From: Lanius collurio
Taxonomy: Eukaryota > Chordata > Aves > Passeriformes > Laniidae
Assembly (NCBI GenBank): GCA_020086605.1
Contig: JACBWW010000016.1
Coordinates: forward strand, 13,843,998 to 13,907,997
DNA: 64,000 nucleotides
Direction: 5' to 3'
A program made the translations under genes and the position numbers. This document shows, in pieces, positions 39,341-53,400 of the stretch. Under the pieces are notes generated by a model. It was given only the letters and a program-made list of their open reading frames with translations. It was not told the DNA's origin and searched no databases. Numbering within the stretch: the first letter of the stretch is position 1; each line of letters starts with the position of its first letter.

Positions 39341-40399
39341 TATCTTTAAAAACTGCTTTATGATGTGTCACTAGAAAGCAAACCAGAAGTGCAAAATTTC
39401 TTTAAATCAACTCTTCACTAATGTAGCAATGGAAAGCCAAGATAACCAGTGCAGAGGAAAAATACTAATATTTCTAATCTTTGAAGACTAGCACTGCTCC
39501 ATGTGAAAATTAGACTGGACATGTTTCTATCCACACACAGTTGTGCACAACCTGCTTATCTCCTCATTATAACAGACAGTTGATTATAAGCTGCTGTGAT
39601 TATTACAAAATGAAGGAAAGAGGAAGAAAAAAGAAGAACAAGGGTAGTTGCATTTCCTAAATCATTAGGGGAGTCATGAAGAGGAGTTTTGCTTAAATTT
39701 TGTGTCTACTGCATTGTTTCTGTACTTCCATTTCAGCTGCCCATACTGGGCCTAATGACTTAGTGGTCTTTCTGTTTCCCTGAATCCAAAAAACTGAGCG
39801 GCCTCTATCTGCTGCTTTTATTGACAGCAAAATTCTGATACTGCATGTTTTTCTTACAGGTTCATAAAAATATAGGATAGTGTAAGGGAACATAGATCTT
39901 CTTATGAACAAATGCATATGTTAATGAATAAAGATAGAAGTGTGTACATAGAGACTGAACAAAATTTGGGGCTTGGGAAACAGCAATCACTGCAGAGGTG
40001 ACAACTGTTGAGTTCAATGTAATTTTCATCAAGACAGAAAAACACAGGAGTATAATTCTGAGTTTGTGAAAGGCATGTGCAGCAGGATGATGTCTTTAAT
40101 TTTATTTGGGATGTCTAGTTCATTGTTACTATTTCAGGTTAAAAATAGTACCGTCTTCACATTTTACTATTAATCTTTCCAGCTACATCTGCTCCTGAAT
40201 AAGTCCACCACACTGATCCTTTGGCCATGTGGTGGCCTGGCTCATATCCATGCTACTCAAGGTTTCGTGCCCTACAGAAAAAATGGTTAAGGTCGAGTGT
40301 GTCTTTACTGCACATCAGCAGAAGTTTGTCGTGCTGTTATAACTATCTCACTATCCTTTACTTGGCATACATGACTCTATTTCTATACCCTGCTCCATG
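39341..40399. other. AT-rich non-coding stretch
   Basis: No gene or recognisable repeat was found. Confidence 0.5.
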
Positions 40400-40640
40400 G
40401 CTCAGCTGTCAGAAGGGCAAAGTGTGTGAAGAAATTGTTAAAGGAATGGGGTTCCCTCAGAGCTCCAGCCTTGGCACAGGTCATTCTGTGTGTGCTGGGC
40501 AGCTCATGTGGCAGGCTGAGCTCTGAACCCTGGCTGGCAACTCTGCTGCATGGACTGCTTGATCCAAGCTGGCCTACAAGGGTAGAGCAGCACACATGTG
40601 AAGGGAGACACATCTGCTGGAGCTTTGGGGTCCTGGTGAA
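40400..40640. other. GC-richer island, unassigned
   Basis: About 240 bases are GC-richer, with open frames in both directions (about 100 codons each) covering the same bases. No domain or splice support was seen, and no repeat family was recognised. Confidence 0.3.
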
Positions 40641-43384
40641 CCATGTAAAACAAACAAACTTAATGCACATGTTTGCAGTGACCCAATTTCCATTTCAGAA
40701 GCAATGCAACTGTGCCTGCCTTACTCATGGGCTTGCTGGGTGATAAAACCTGGAATGGCTCTGAAATACTCCAGGATCAATAACTTTGATTAGTAGCTTT
40801 CTTTGGATTCTGGCATGTCTGTATATTTAAGGATCAACAGAAGACACCAAAGAAAGGTCAATATATTGAGGATGTCTTCCTAGATGTTTTGAAGAGATCT
40901 AGCTCAGATCAAGAAGATTCTTTTAAAAAAAGACAGAAATATAGTACATGAGATAATCTTGGTCTGGAACAAACACACACATAAAAAGAATATTGGTTAA
41001 TTTGAAAAAAATGTGGAAATTAATAATAACTCAAAGAGGAAGAAATAAGCATTAGTTATATCTTAATACTTTGATATATATTATTTTTTTAAAAGTAGTT
41101 ATAAGTAAAAAACTCCCCAAAAAATAACACAACCATCATTTTCTCACTTATACTTTTAAAAAGAGATGCAACAGAGGTGAATATTAAACAGAAGAGTTTT
41201 CCTTTCTGATAAATTTAGTAAGAATATTACAAACAAACAAAAAGAAAAATTTAGCCTAATACATTTTTAAAACAATGAAATTACTTGTATATTTAACATA
41301 TGTATACACACACATGTACAAACATACATAACCACAAAAAAACCTAAAGCAGATAAAAAATGTAAACAAATACAAACAGACATGATGAAACAGATTAATA
41401 TGTATGCCCTCAAAATTCAGAACAAGAAAATTTAGTTATTTTTTCTTTAATTAATATAAATCTGAAACTCAAGGAAAATCTTAGGCTGAGAAATGATTAA
41501 ATACAGACAGACTTTTTCTTTCTCTTCCTACTTCAGATAAATCAAATAACATTTATACTTGTAAAATATTTTAGTAGCAAAACTCCAAAGAAGGTAAAGA
41601 AAAGCATTCATCATGCTAAATTAATTTCTTAGAAATATTTAGGTAGATGCAAACTTAATGGTAAGTTCCTTTTAAAATTTTCTTTTTCAGTCTCAGTTCC
41701 ACAGATATTTTTGGTCAGTAGGTTTGTGTTATTTCAGGCTACAATGAAAAATCAATGGTCCTTAAAGAAAAGGCCACTGGTAGATTTTAATGTGGTGATG
41801 ATGGCAAAGGGTGGATCAGTGGATCAAGTAAGGCTGTCTATAAAGCAGAAACTTCCTAATTTCTCTGAGGTGACAAAAAGTAAACTGAAACTCTACACAA
41901 TAGGTTGATAGGGGGCAAACAATCACTCAAAGAACGTGACCTAATCCTTAATCTCAAAAGAGCTCTGTATACAAGTGGCACCTCTTTATTACTGATACAC
42001 CATACTGATATTGATTATCATTGGTTTTAATGTTCAATACAACTCTCCCCGATGGTAAGTGCCAACTGCAGATGGAAGCCTTTTGGATACAAGCCAAATT
42101 ATAAGATATTTTATTCAGATCTTTCTTTCATTTTCCTTAGGAAGTTCCATTGCCATTCTTATTGTTACTAATTAAACCAAATAACCAGGAGTCATGCATA
42201 AAGCAAAAATCCTGTGTTTGTTCCTGCTGAGCTGTATAACCTTTTACATGACACTTTATTGTAATTCAAAACTTTTATGTCTATTCTTCTTATGTGTGCC
42301 AAAGTGGAACTGACTGTCTCAAAGTTTATCAATGAGAAACAGCTTGTTTAGCAAATGGAGGATCCTCATCTAGATTATTTTAGAGTTGTACTGCGACTTG
42401 TGCAATGACATCCTTTAATTCTTATTTCATGCCTGAAATTTAAAATTAGATATGCTCAGGAAGTTGGCAGGAATTTTTTCATTTTAAATGTTCTCTGGAT
42501 TTCCTTCTGATAAGCATAGTAAAGTTGCAGTTGGGACTGCATCTCAAATGGTTGGAGGGCACACTTTCAACATTTCACTGAATTTGCAGCTAGGATAAGG
42601 AAAAGCCCAGCAGCAATAATGAAAAACACATTTCAGTATCCCAGGGAAAATGAACATGTCTGGTCATCTCCATTTTTGTTGCAAATAGTGAAAGTGGAAC
42701 CATTTCCATCAGCTGGCTTGTACAGGATAGATTTACATTCTGCAGCCATAATACATAGTGTAGAGAACATGTAATAGGTGTTTATATATTCATTTATCTC
42801 CAAAGAAGTAGAATATTTTTGTAGTACCATCTCATGATGATCATTTTGTGAATTTACTCTCTACAAAGAACTTTCAGTTAAATTAGTCAATAAATGCCAC
42901 TGAGGTACAAACTGAAGTTTAATTTATAGATACATTTGTTTCTTTCTCATTGCATACATACTTAAGCATCATAATGGGTAAGCAAAACTTAAAAATTACC
43001 TTTTGTTCACTATTGTAAATTATGTCTAAAGAAGAAAGGATTCATTAGTCATGACTCTCATTACAACATTGGAATTGATTGAAACAGATGAAGCATTTTT
43101 TTAACTATAAGTACTGATTTTTCAGTTTATGGCTACAGGACAAGAATTTCTCTTAAAATAAAATTTTGACTCTAGAGATTTAAAAACATTACACTGCCCT
43201 GAAAGATAATTTTTATCTTTGTTGTGTTTTGAGAGCTGAAGAAATATTAATACCCAGGGAATTGTATAGCTGCACTAACATAATTATTATTAGTCTTATT
43301 CATTTGTTATTGAAGTTTAATTTTATAAGACTCATGATACAACATTTGTCTGGGAAATCAAACATCATTGCTGTCATCATGTGA
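40641..43384. other. AT-rich non-coding stretch
   Basis: No gene or recognisable repeat was found. 40.9-41.5 kb is especially A-rich, with a short CA-rich patch near 41.3 kb. Confidence 0.5.
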
Positions 43385-43560
43385 GAACTGCCAGCAGTAT
43401 GCAAGCCTTCACTCACATCTCCTTGTGTCCCCTCCAGAGCGCTCTCCACAGAAGTGCTCAGTTCCCGTCCGTGCTGCACAGAGGGGGCGAGGTGCTGCTG
43501 TTTCTGGCACTGCAGCACAGCACTGCACCAGAGCCAATCAGCCCTTTTAAAAGATGAGGA
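43385..43560 (+). promoter_or_regulatory. GC-richer island with CCAAT and TATA-like motifs
   Basis: A GC-richer stretch with several CpGs (for example gagcgctctc and cccgtccgtg) and 'agagggggcgagg' is followed by CCAAT (43534-43538, in gagccaatcagc) and a TATA-like ttttaaaag (43545-43553). The spacing is atypical: CCAAT boxes normally lie about 50 bp upstream of a TATA element, not 7 bp. I therefore treat it as a possible regulatory element rather than a proven promoter. Confidence 0.2.
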
Positions 43561-44420
43561 ATTACAGCCCTGAATTCATTGCCACTGATACAGGAAAATA
43601 CTTCTTGTCAAATACAGGAGCTGAGTAGCTTTGAGGGCATCCATGCAGAGCTTTCAAGTCAATGTGCTGCCTACAGAGATATTTGGGGGAAAAAAAAGGA
43701 AAACTACAATCACCCAGCACATGCTTGGAGAAAGTCAAGTCATCTGGACAGGCACAGACTAAGTCAATTCTCTCTGCTCCCAAGCTGGAAATATTAAGAT
43801 CATTTTGTGCTGTCTGAGTTCATATGTAGTCTTGGCCTTTAGGAGTCAGGCCTAATTAAAAGCAGTGAAAATCTGTCTGTGCACAGAAGCAGAACTTAGG
43901 CTCCAAAAACATGTGATTTCACTCTCAGTGGCATGGACAGTTAATCAGCTACTGCCCACAGCCTTTCTCCCACTCAGATGTTACCCTTTCTCCTGTGCCA
44001 GCATAGCTGTGTGCACACCACATGGCAATGCAGAGTGAGGAAATTACATGAGTAAAAGAAATCTTCTTTCCCCTCACTATTTCCTTTTTGCCTTCAGCCC
44101 TCTCTTCCCCAGTGCAGTTCACAGCGTAGTCTCTCACCTGTGCTCACACAGACACCAGATGGGAACAAGACAGGGACAGCAGCTCCCCAGGCTAATTCTG
44201 CTCCATGTGCACGAGCAAAACATTCATTCCTTTCATTTGATTTGCAAACAATTTTATGAATATCTTACCAGAAATGAGTTAGAATTCAGAAATAATTGTT
44301 AATTCTTGTGGAACTCACTCCCGCAGTGCAGCACAGAGAAGTGAATAAACTCATTTTTGAACATAAACCTCCTTTTTGTGCTTCCCAGCTGCTCACAGCA
44401 GGGTTTTATGCTCCTTGAAA
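43561..44420. other. Non-coding stretch, mildly GC-rich
   Basis: No gene was recognised. Overlapping open frames exist on both strands over 43.56-44.30 kb without domains. Confidence 0.4.
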
Positions 44421-44480
44421 CTAGTTAGTAATGTCTACCCTTAGAGGCTACTAGTTAGTAAAGTTTACCTTTAGAGTCTG
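44421..44480. repeat. 30-bp tandem duplication
   Basis: Two head-to-tail copies of a 30-bp unit that starts ctagttagta match at 25 of 30 positions. The five differences show that the duplication is not recent. Confidence 0.85.
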
Positions 44481-47400
44481 TCACCTCTTTGTCTCATGGA
44501 TGTGAATAGTTTGTGAGTCAAATCAATTAACTGTCTTTCAAAGCAATGGAAAAGCCTGAAGATCCCCAGTGATCCATCACCCCTGGTACGTTTGTCATTG
44601 ACCAATTTTGTTTTAATGGACAAAGATTCATGCTCATTATTTTAGTGAAATCCTTCACTTTGTAATTAAAGTAAATGTTTACAAATATATTATCCCAATT
44701 GTTGTACTTTTCAACAAAATAGAAGTCATCACTTTACCTTGCACTGGTATGTTTAGTTTATCCTCTTGAAATTGAGAAATTATAAATCAAATCTGATGAG
44801 GCAACACTTTTTTTTTATTTACATTTCTAAATCTGTTTGCACTAGTAGGAGGTTGGTTTTAGTTTTGGTTTCAGTTTGGGGGGTTTTTTTCCATTTCTGG
44901 AAATAACACAAAAATAAGCTAAAGTCACATACAAACAACAAAAGGAGACAATCAAAGGATTTCTAGAAAACCTCTTCTAAATACATTAGTCTAGTAATAT
45001 AGAGAGCCTTCCTTTCTCCTTCACTTGTGCTGTGTGTCACCTCTTGAAACCTTCTCCCCAGAGTATCAAATGTGCTTTAATGTTTTCATATGGCAATCAA
45101 TAATTATCAATTATACACTTAGCCATATAGTGCCAAACCCTTTCATTTAATACTTGCTTCATCAATTGTTCATATATACATTCTGTCAAGCAGCTTAATG
45201 GTATGATTGAATTGTGTGCTATTGATTTTCTATCTGTCAAGTTTATGCAGTGATTTGGAAATATTGGGCCTATACTCTGATGTGATTTCCTTGACTCCAA
45301 TAGAGTCATTATTCTATTGGTGTAAGGGACCTGATAATCAGATTGCCAAACATCTGGAGTGAAAGACCTTTGTGGTGAGGGTATAACACTGCCCTCTACA
45401 GTCTTTTTGTCTAACAAGGTTAGGTTCTAGTTCCTTTAAAATGCAAGAGATTACTTAGTTTGCATATACTTGATTACATATACTCTTATTGCACCTGTAA
45501 CTAACTGTAAACTAATCTATACGAGCCTTCATTGTTTAGAAATACTTAGGCCAAGCATGAGGAGATGGGCATGCCACAATTCTGGTAAAAAGTTGCCATC
45601 TTTAAAAAAACAAATCAAAACCTCAACAGGCAATTGAAAAGGTGCAGAGTTCTGTGCTTACACAGGACATTTGCAGTGGATCTGGGACACACTGGAGTAA
45701 ACCCAGTCAGTTCACTGATTTGATACCTATTGCAATAAAATTAGCTAGGTCTGATAGATATTAGATAGACAGCAAAAATAAGACTAATGAGAATTTGGAA
45801 TAGTCAACACCTCTGACAGCACAGTATTTCTTGTGCTGTTGTATTTCCTTTTCTGAATGTCCTGAAATACTATTTTTCCAGAATAATATAACACTTCTTT
45901 CCCTCCTGAAACTTGAATTTTCTTAAGAAAAGACAAAGACTGGTAACGATAAACTTAAATAATTGAAAAAGTAATTTAAATACTGAAAACAACAGATGAA
46001 AAACACTGAACATCACAGCTATTCAATGGTATCTTGAACACATATATATTCTAGGAAACCTGAAAATAATTTCTCTACTTTATTTCCTGATGTGTTAACC
46101 TTCCTGCTTCCTCCTGCTGGGAAGAAACCACCAGAACAAAAAGGAAAAAAAAAAAACCTTCATAAAAAGTGAAAAGAACCCCTCAACCTCTACATAACTG
46201 ACAACAACTTTGAATGACAGCATGAGGAGCAAAGGATATATATTCAATCACCTCACTCTTATAATGGGTTGCTTTTCATATTCAAATAAATGCCCACTAA
46301 TAAATACCAGAATCATAACTACATCCCACAAGGAAATCTCATTAAAACTTATTCTTTCCATCCTTCTATATCCTCTCCAAATGTCAGAGATAAAATCCTC
46401 TTTTTAGTACTCCTGGAAGATTAACAAATATAAAACTTTTTTGAAGCAGTTGAACAAGTAAATCTTAGTAAAGAGTCTTTTCTGACAAGATCTCCCTCTT
46501 TTAAATTATAGAAACCAGAACTTAACTAACATCTTAAGTATTCCCATCTTCATAGTATGGTGTATACAGAAATGAAATCACTCATCCTGATAACAGCCTA
46601 TATAGGGTTGTTATGTAGTTTTCAGTTTATTATATTTTACAATGGAAAGACATGGGGGAAGTTACTCCTGACACTGACACTAGAAGAAGAAACCTGTAGA
46701 AGAATCTCCATGGATTGTACATAACAGGGAGACCAATTTAAGGATTAAGGGAAATATTCTGACCTTATAACCTTTTAAACAACTGAAGGGGAAGCTTCAA
46801 GGAATAGATGTAGCTCCATTGATAATATATCAACAAATATATCAACCTGTATGTATCTGAAGGCAGAATTTCTCTGAGGTAAAATTATAAAATGGTGAAA
46901 TCTGAAAAATTGTGTGAATTTATACCAGGTACTCTATGTCTTTCTTTTTTCCTCTTGAGAGATTAGAAAGCAGCATCCAAACTGTTTTAAAAGACTAGTA
47001 CTACTAACACTGTCTTTATTTTAGTTTATCTAATATAATGTATGCCATATCTGCCTGAGATAGAGATATCATGAGGGATGTGAGACTATAAGTGGGCTCC
47101 CAAATCTTAGATGCTTAATTTTCCTTTAGCTATCAGTACACAAGATACATTTCTAAAGTCAGTTTAAAGGTAGTATGATATGGCAGCACCAAATAGATCA
47201 ATGAGGATTGAAGGGATGTCAAAAATGAAGATTTTCATTGACCTTTGAAGATGTATTACTGAATCAGAACTTTTTGTTTTCTGAAATCATCTAATTTATG
47301 TCACTGGTGTTTTATTAGTCACTGCCAACAGTAAACATGTACACCAAGGAAAAAAGGCATTCCTAATCTGCTAAGTTATATAATTTACTTTGAAATTTAG

Positions 47401-50400
47401 TAAACACAACTGTAATACATAACTAAAAATGAGTCTACATCCAACTTTCAGCTGAGCCTGCAACTATTAAGATTATTCAAAAATATCTGTATCTCTTTGG
47501 GCTTAGGCTGCAAATCTCCAAACAAAAGTCTATCCTATTGTTAGGACTATCTCCTAATAGTAGCTGGATCAAAAGAAAAACTTTGCTGCTCTTTTTTGCT
47601 CCTGGTTGTGTACTAAACCAAGATTTGTAGTCATGGGAAAAAGAGAAAAAAAAAATCTGCTTTTCAGAAAAGGGGAATAATAGTTATGAACGGCATTGAC
47701 TTGACAGATCTAAAGATTGATATGCTTTACTTTTGTAAAACAGATCACTGTGCCTTTTAAAATTCTAAATTCATTGCAAATAGGTAAGAGATCACTTTAT
47801 AAATCTAGGCCTATGTGTATAGGAATTCACCCACGCAGTTTAGCAGTTTTTTACCTTAATTCTGAATCAGAAAGGGCCATGTCCAGAGCAAATCTGCTTC
47901 ACTGTGATAGGAATTCTGTAACAGAGACGCAGCACTGTGGCATCTCTGAGTTGATGCAACAATAAACAGCAGAATATTTTGGTCTCTATATGTTCAGTAA
48001 AAATTTAATATCAAAGATCTTCTAATCCCATATCATCTCCATGCTATCATTTGACTCCTTGTTGTATAATGTAGAATAATTGAATTCCTTCTAGAAATGC
48101 CATATCCTGTTGTGAGAAATACAGAAAAACTACATCAATTCCAGTCCTGGTCTTTCCCTAAACTTTCTGACACTTTCAGTAAAGTTTCACTTGGTTTCAT
48201 CTTTTGTCCCTCCTGTCTAAAATCTCTTGCTACAGAATATCATCTAAATTGCAACTCTCTAAGGTCAGTCAAGTCGCTGGTTATTCATATCTAGGTGCCA
48301 ACAGAACTTGTATCATGTTAGAATAAGTGAACAAATCATGTCAAAGCTACATAACTCCTAGAAACTTTAATTAAAATTTAATATCATGTCATATTACTTG
48401 AAATATTTACAGCAAACATCTATACATGTTCACTGAAAGGCATGTTAACATCTCTCATTTCTTCTATAGTATCACAAGCATGAAACAGGTTTCTAATCAC
48501 GCTTAAAGGATGAATATATATAAAAGCTGATGACTGTTCTTGTGATAGGCATCTCAGTTTTTAATGTCTCTGAGAATTCAGCAAGGATTTTGAAATAGTA
48601 TCTGAAAAATATGTGTGGAAATCCAGAAAAAACATCTAGACTGCCCACACTGTAGGTAATTTGAATACTTCCTGTCATTAATACGCACAAGATATATATC
48701 CACTAGTGCTCTCCTTTTATGTATCTGGAGACCATCTTACATATTAAAAAATCCAAAAAGTTGTAATTTACTAGTTTCATGGAAACATCTTATCTCTTGC
48801 TCAAAATAAAAGTGTAAATTTTAGCCAAATTTTGTGAGAATGCTGAAATGTTTAAACACTTCAGCCTGTGAAGAACTAAGCTCTGAATAAACAAAAAGGC
48901 TAGCCTTTTTACTAGTATACTCTCACTTAAAATTTAGTAGTGATGACTAGCAGGAATTTGAATATTTGGGAATGTCTTGTCCTGAAAATTCTATTCAGAT
49001 CCCTTTTAAAATTGTATATAAACAGTTAAATACAATACAGATATTTCTGTCACCTGATTAACTGTCTCTGTAGCTGCAATACAATATTTGTCTCTGGTAC
49101 TACTGCATTTAATCGATAAATGAGTCTATCTATAGGCTTATTTTGTAATTATTCATTAAAGAATTTCTAGTTACATAGACATGATGCATAGGAATTTGAG
49201 ACAGTTTTCTGCAGACATGGGACTTGTATTTTGTTTCGATTGCTCTGTAAGAACCAGTGAAAAGTACATGGAATTCTTATTCATCAAGACAAGAACAAGA
49301 AAGTCAAATATTTATAGTAATGTAGATGAAGTAGCTACACATAATTTAGCTATTTTTGAAAGCTTTTTTATTTTATTCTAACGGTCTTGTAGCTCAAGGT
49401 GTAGAAAACAGTTTGTAGAGTTCTGTTGTCTGCCAAGTTCTTGGAGTGATGATGATGGTGAGAATTTAAACAAAAGGATCCATTGATCCACTGCACTGAG
49501 ATTACATGGCAGTATTACACTGTTGCATCCATTTACTGGAGAACATCCTTAGAAGTGCTTGCCCTGCACTGAGCCACGCTTTGAGCTTTACCTGGAGCTG
49601 AATAAGTACAGAGCCAGTCCCAGGGCTTTTTTTGATCGTGGCTATTGAAATGCAAATAGTGTGGTAAGAGATGTCTCTGGAGTACTCACATACAGAGCTG
49701 ATTGTTCTTCATTTTGAAGAAAAAAGCAACATTTTCATGGACTGGAACACTTGGATCAGATGGTTGGTCACAAGAAGCTGTTAATTAAATAGCTACTCTC
49801 CACTTTGCCCTGGTTTTCCTGCTGCCTATAGAGGAAGTGGGGACTGGAGACTCATCTCTGATTTTTTTCCAGGTGTTATTCTGCCCTACTCTCTGGATTC
49901 TCTTATTTTTCTTTGAGACAAGGATATCATTTTATCTCAACCATATTTACTCATCTCATGCTGCAAGTTACCCTAGTTCAAGGTTACTCTCAGGACATAA
50001 CCTTCTGCAGGAGATGTTAGGTTTTCTTATCAAGGCTGATCCCATTTCTGCTTCTACTCAGTACCAAACTTCTTTGAAAAGTAGCTTATTTTTTTTTCTA
50101 GGTTATATAATTTGAGTGTACATAATTTTTGAATCAGAGCAGACAGGACAACAAAAAAACAAACTGCAAAGGTCTTCATTTTTGGTTGTGGTTTTGATTT
50201 GCTAAATTCTTTAGTCAATTGCAGAATAATTACCACTGCATAGGTACAATATCAATTGCAACTTGATAATTGGACCTTATTTTTCCTAGTACTTGCTTCA
50301 TGATTCAGCACAGAAGTGATAATTCTTATGTGAGAGAACCTTTTGCTTTTCATTTCAAATTCCTCAGTGTCATTGAAGTGTCATGATGAAAATAATTTTT

Positions 50401-50421
50401 CTCTTGCTGTTTTAAGTCACA
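44481..50421. other. AT-rich non-coding stretch
   Basis: No gene or recognisable repeat was found. 44.85-44.89 kb is a T-rich run punctuated by GG and GGGGGG groups. Confidence 0.5.
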
Positions 50422-50441
50422 ATTAAACCATTTGGTTTAAT
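50422..50441. repeat. Near-perfect palindrome
   Basis: The arms attaaacca and tggtttaat are exact reverse complements around a two-base centre. A direct repeat of tttaagt flanks it on each side. Confidence 0.6.
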
Positions 50442-53400
50442 GCTTTAAGTTGTTTTATTTTCTGTTATTTTAAATAGAGGTTGCCTCCATAACAGTGTAA
50501 CATAAAAGTTATTTATATTTTAGTAAGAAACCTTGGTGATTTTTCTCTGAATTAATATCTGCTCAACCTAGAACTGTGTGTTGTAAATTAGGTTTTATCC
50601 AGATCTTTCTCTAGTACCAGTGAATCCACTATATTTTCCTCAGATTTCAAGTTTTAAAAAAATGTAACCAAAGTACCAGAAAAGCTGTAAGCAAAATACA
50701 AGATAATAATATAATTACAACCATTTTCAATAAGTCAGCTTTTCTTCTAGTTTTTGTTTTCCCTTCTGAAAAGCAATGCAGGCAATTATTTTAAATTGGG
50801 TTACATGAGAATATTATTTGTGGAACAGAAATAGGTTTCTTATTGTAATTAAGTTTAATGGATCTTGCTCTGGAGATGAACAGAATCAGCCTTGGAAATA
50901 GTGGGTGTCTCCAGCTGCAGGTATGTAGTACAAACTCTCTAAAAATGTCTCTCTTTGGATATGATGTATATAAATCTTTCAGAATTTGGCTTTATTTTTC
51001 TCAAGTTTCTCAATTTCATTCAACCACTTAGATTCTGATTCTTTTCTTTGCTATGAAGATATGTTTCAGCATACTACCTGTTGCTGCATCAACAAATATT
51101 GACTGAAAAATTGCCACCCTGACAAGGAACAATGAGTTCTGTGTAAGAATCAGCTCACCAATGCGTGGTGAGTCATGGGAAGCTGGAACCTACATTGAAA
51201 ATCTAAGAGGAAATGGACATTTTCTGTATAATTGTGATAAAATGCTAAGTTCTACAACAAACTGTAAACTGGACACAGGAAATACAATTCCCTTCATAGA
51301 AAGTGTCAATGAAGTTAAGGGACCAGGACTAAGACTTAAAAACGAGGTACAAGGCACCAGATTTGACAACTTTCTGTTTTTACTGTGATACAACTGGTAT
51401 CTGCTACTCTTCTTTCAACTTAGTCTCCTTTTACTGAAGAGCAGTTGGCATATTTCTTGATACTGAGTAAAACTAAATATAAATTATTAAAACAGAAAAC
51501 AACTCTGTTCATTCAAACAATTAAACAATCCCAGATATACTGATTTTAAAATTTGTTATATTTTCAAAAAATCTTATGAGTGCTTATGGCTTTTTAAAGT
51601 TTGCATTTGGTAGTGCTACTATAAGTAAAAGAAAAAATCAAGTTCATGCTAAAAGAAATATTAAGACGAGGAAAAAATGGTGTACAAGCAAAAATAACAA
51701 AATCAGAAATGTTTTAGAAAGGGAGAAATCCATTGAGAAAAATACTATGAGTTTTGATGTGAGATAGTAGAAAATGGTCAAGATGAACAACAAAAGGAAG
51801 AAAGACATAGAGAAACTATAAAAATATATGTACAGGAAAAAAATAGATGAGTTTAAATAGACAAATGTAGTTTGAGCTAAGAAAAAGAGCAAGAATTAAA
51901 CTGCATTTCTGGCAACATTCTCTTTTCCCGTTGCAAAAAGTGTTATGAGGTTGAAAACACACAAATTAAAAAATAGCTTAAAATTTCAGCAGGCAGAAGG
52001 GAGAAAAGCCACAAAGTTTCATACCAGATATATACAGTGTAACTGATTAATCTAAATAGCATGTGAACTTGCTCCAGCCTGAGCACATATAGAGGGAAAA
52101 TAGTATTCACATGAAGGTAGCTGTAAAGTTAGACAGAAGTTAAAAGAATTGTGTTTAGAAAGTGACTTTGGGAGCTATTGCCAAAAATTTCTTTCCTATT
52201 GCTAAACATTAATTTTCATCTATGCTTAGATATACCCACCTCTCTTTCACCTGAGAGATTTAGACTAAATCTTCAAGATGACAGTCAGCACTAGCTGTGA
52301 GAAATGCAGGTACTCGTTACAAGTGATGAGGTTCACAAAGCAGAAGCACAGCCATGTTATCACAGACCATCCACTCACACTGTCCTCCCTTAGCCTGGAA
52401 GGAGCTGTTTTATTCCTGGTAGCACCCACGCTGTGCAGTTAAAGCTAAAAGTGTATTTACTGTCTCTGTCCTGGCCATGTGCCTCTGCCCTCCCGAAGCC
52501 CCTCCCAGCCCCAGCCGGTGTGGGTGCCATTAATCCCACTTGTCACTGATTTGGTGTCAGTGATGAAGCATCTTGCAGGATACTTCAGTAACACTTGCAA
52601 GGGTCATAATTTTTCTTATTCTGACCTAACTTTATTGATCCTCTCCTGAGAGGAACAGCACCCCTTGCAGCTTTATGGGACCATTCAAACAATCTAAGAA
52701 TGATTTATATTACCCTTAAGGAAAAAGACATCAAGACTTGTTACTTGCTTGCTGAGATTTCCCCGAGATCTCAAGCTATCAAAATACTAAACACAAGCAG
52801 TGGAATACACTTGAGCAGTGGAAAGCACTGAAAAACTTTATATTATTAGGCTTCATGTTATAATTGGGTGATGCCTCCACTTAACACGCAATTTATTTTA
52901 TTCAATATTGATAAGATTTAATGGATGATGTATTTGATTCAAGGCTTTGATACAAATGTAGAGTCTTAATTAACAAGTGATATATTTGATGCAGTGAATA
53001 ATGCATCTGATTTAATAGAGGATGCACTCTATCTGCAGCTGAAGGTGATTGGTCTTTTTAGTGAGAGATTAATTCATTTCAGAATATGATGTATCACTTT
53101 CAATATGAACTAAATCAAATTTTTAATACATATTTTTTTTTCAATGTGCAAAGTAGCACAAGGAACAAGTTTGCCCTCAAGTGGACTTCAAAGGCAGATC
53201 ATACCTCCAAGGCATTAGGCAGGTTGAATCTGTGGTTAATTCATTCATGTTACAGTAGGGGTTGAACCAAGTTTTAAGAAGCTGCTGCCCTCTCAATCAA
53301 CCTTTGCTTTATTCCTAAGTAAAATTATATTTTTTTTTTTAATTAGAGATCAAAAAAAAAGTGTAATAATCTATTAAGAAGGATTGAAAATAATACTTGA

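Noticed and set aside
43476..43496. CTCF-like core AGGGGGCGA
   Set aside because: Only the second half of the motif fits. The conserved CCA start is absent, so I list it only as part of the GC-richer patch.
50850..50920. Plus-strand segment ending CTGCAG|GTATGT with an open frame
   Set aside because: The acceptor is weak and AT-mixed, and the open run is only about 23 codons.
51644..51892. Very Phe/Leu-rich open frame on the minus strand, like a membrane protein
   Set aside because: It is the complement of an A-rich run. The hydrophobic residues come from TTT and TTA codons, not from a membrane protein.
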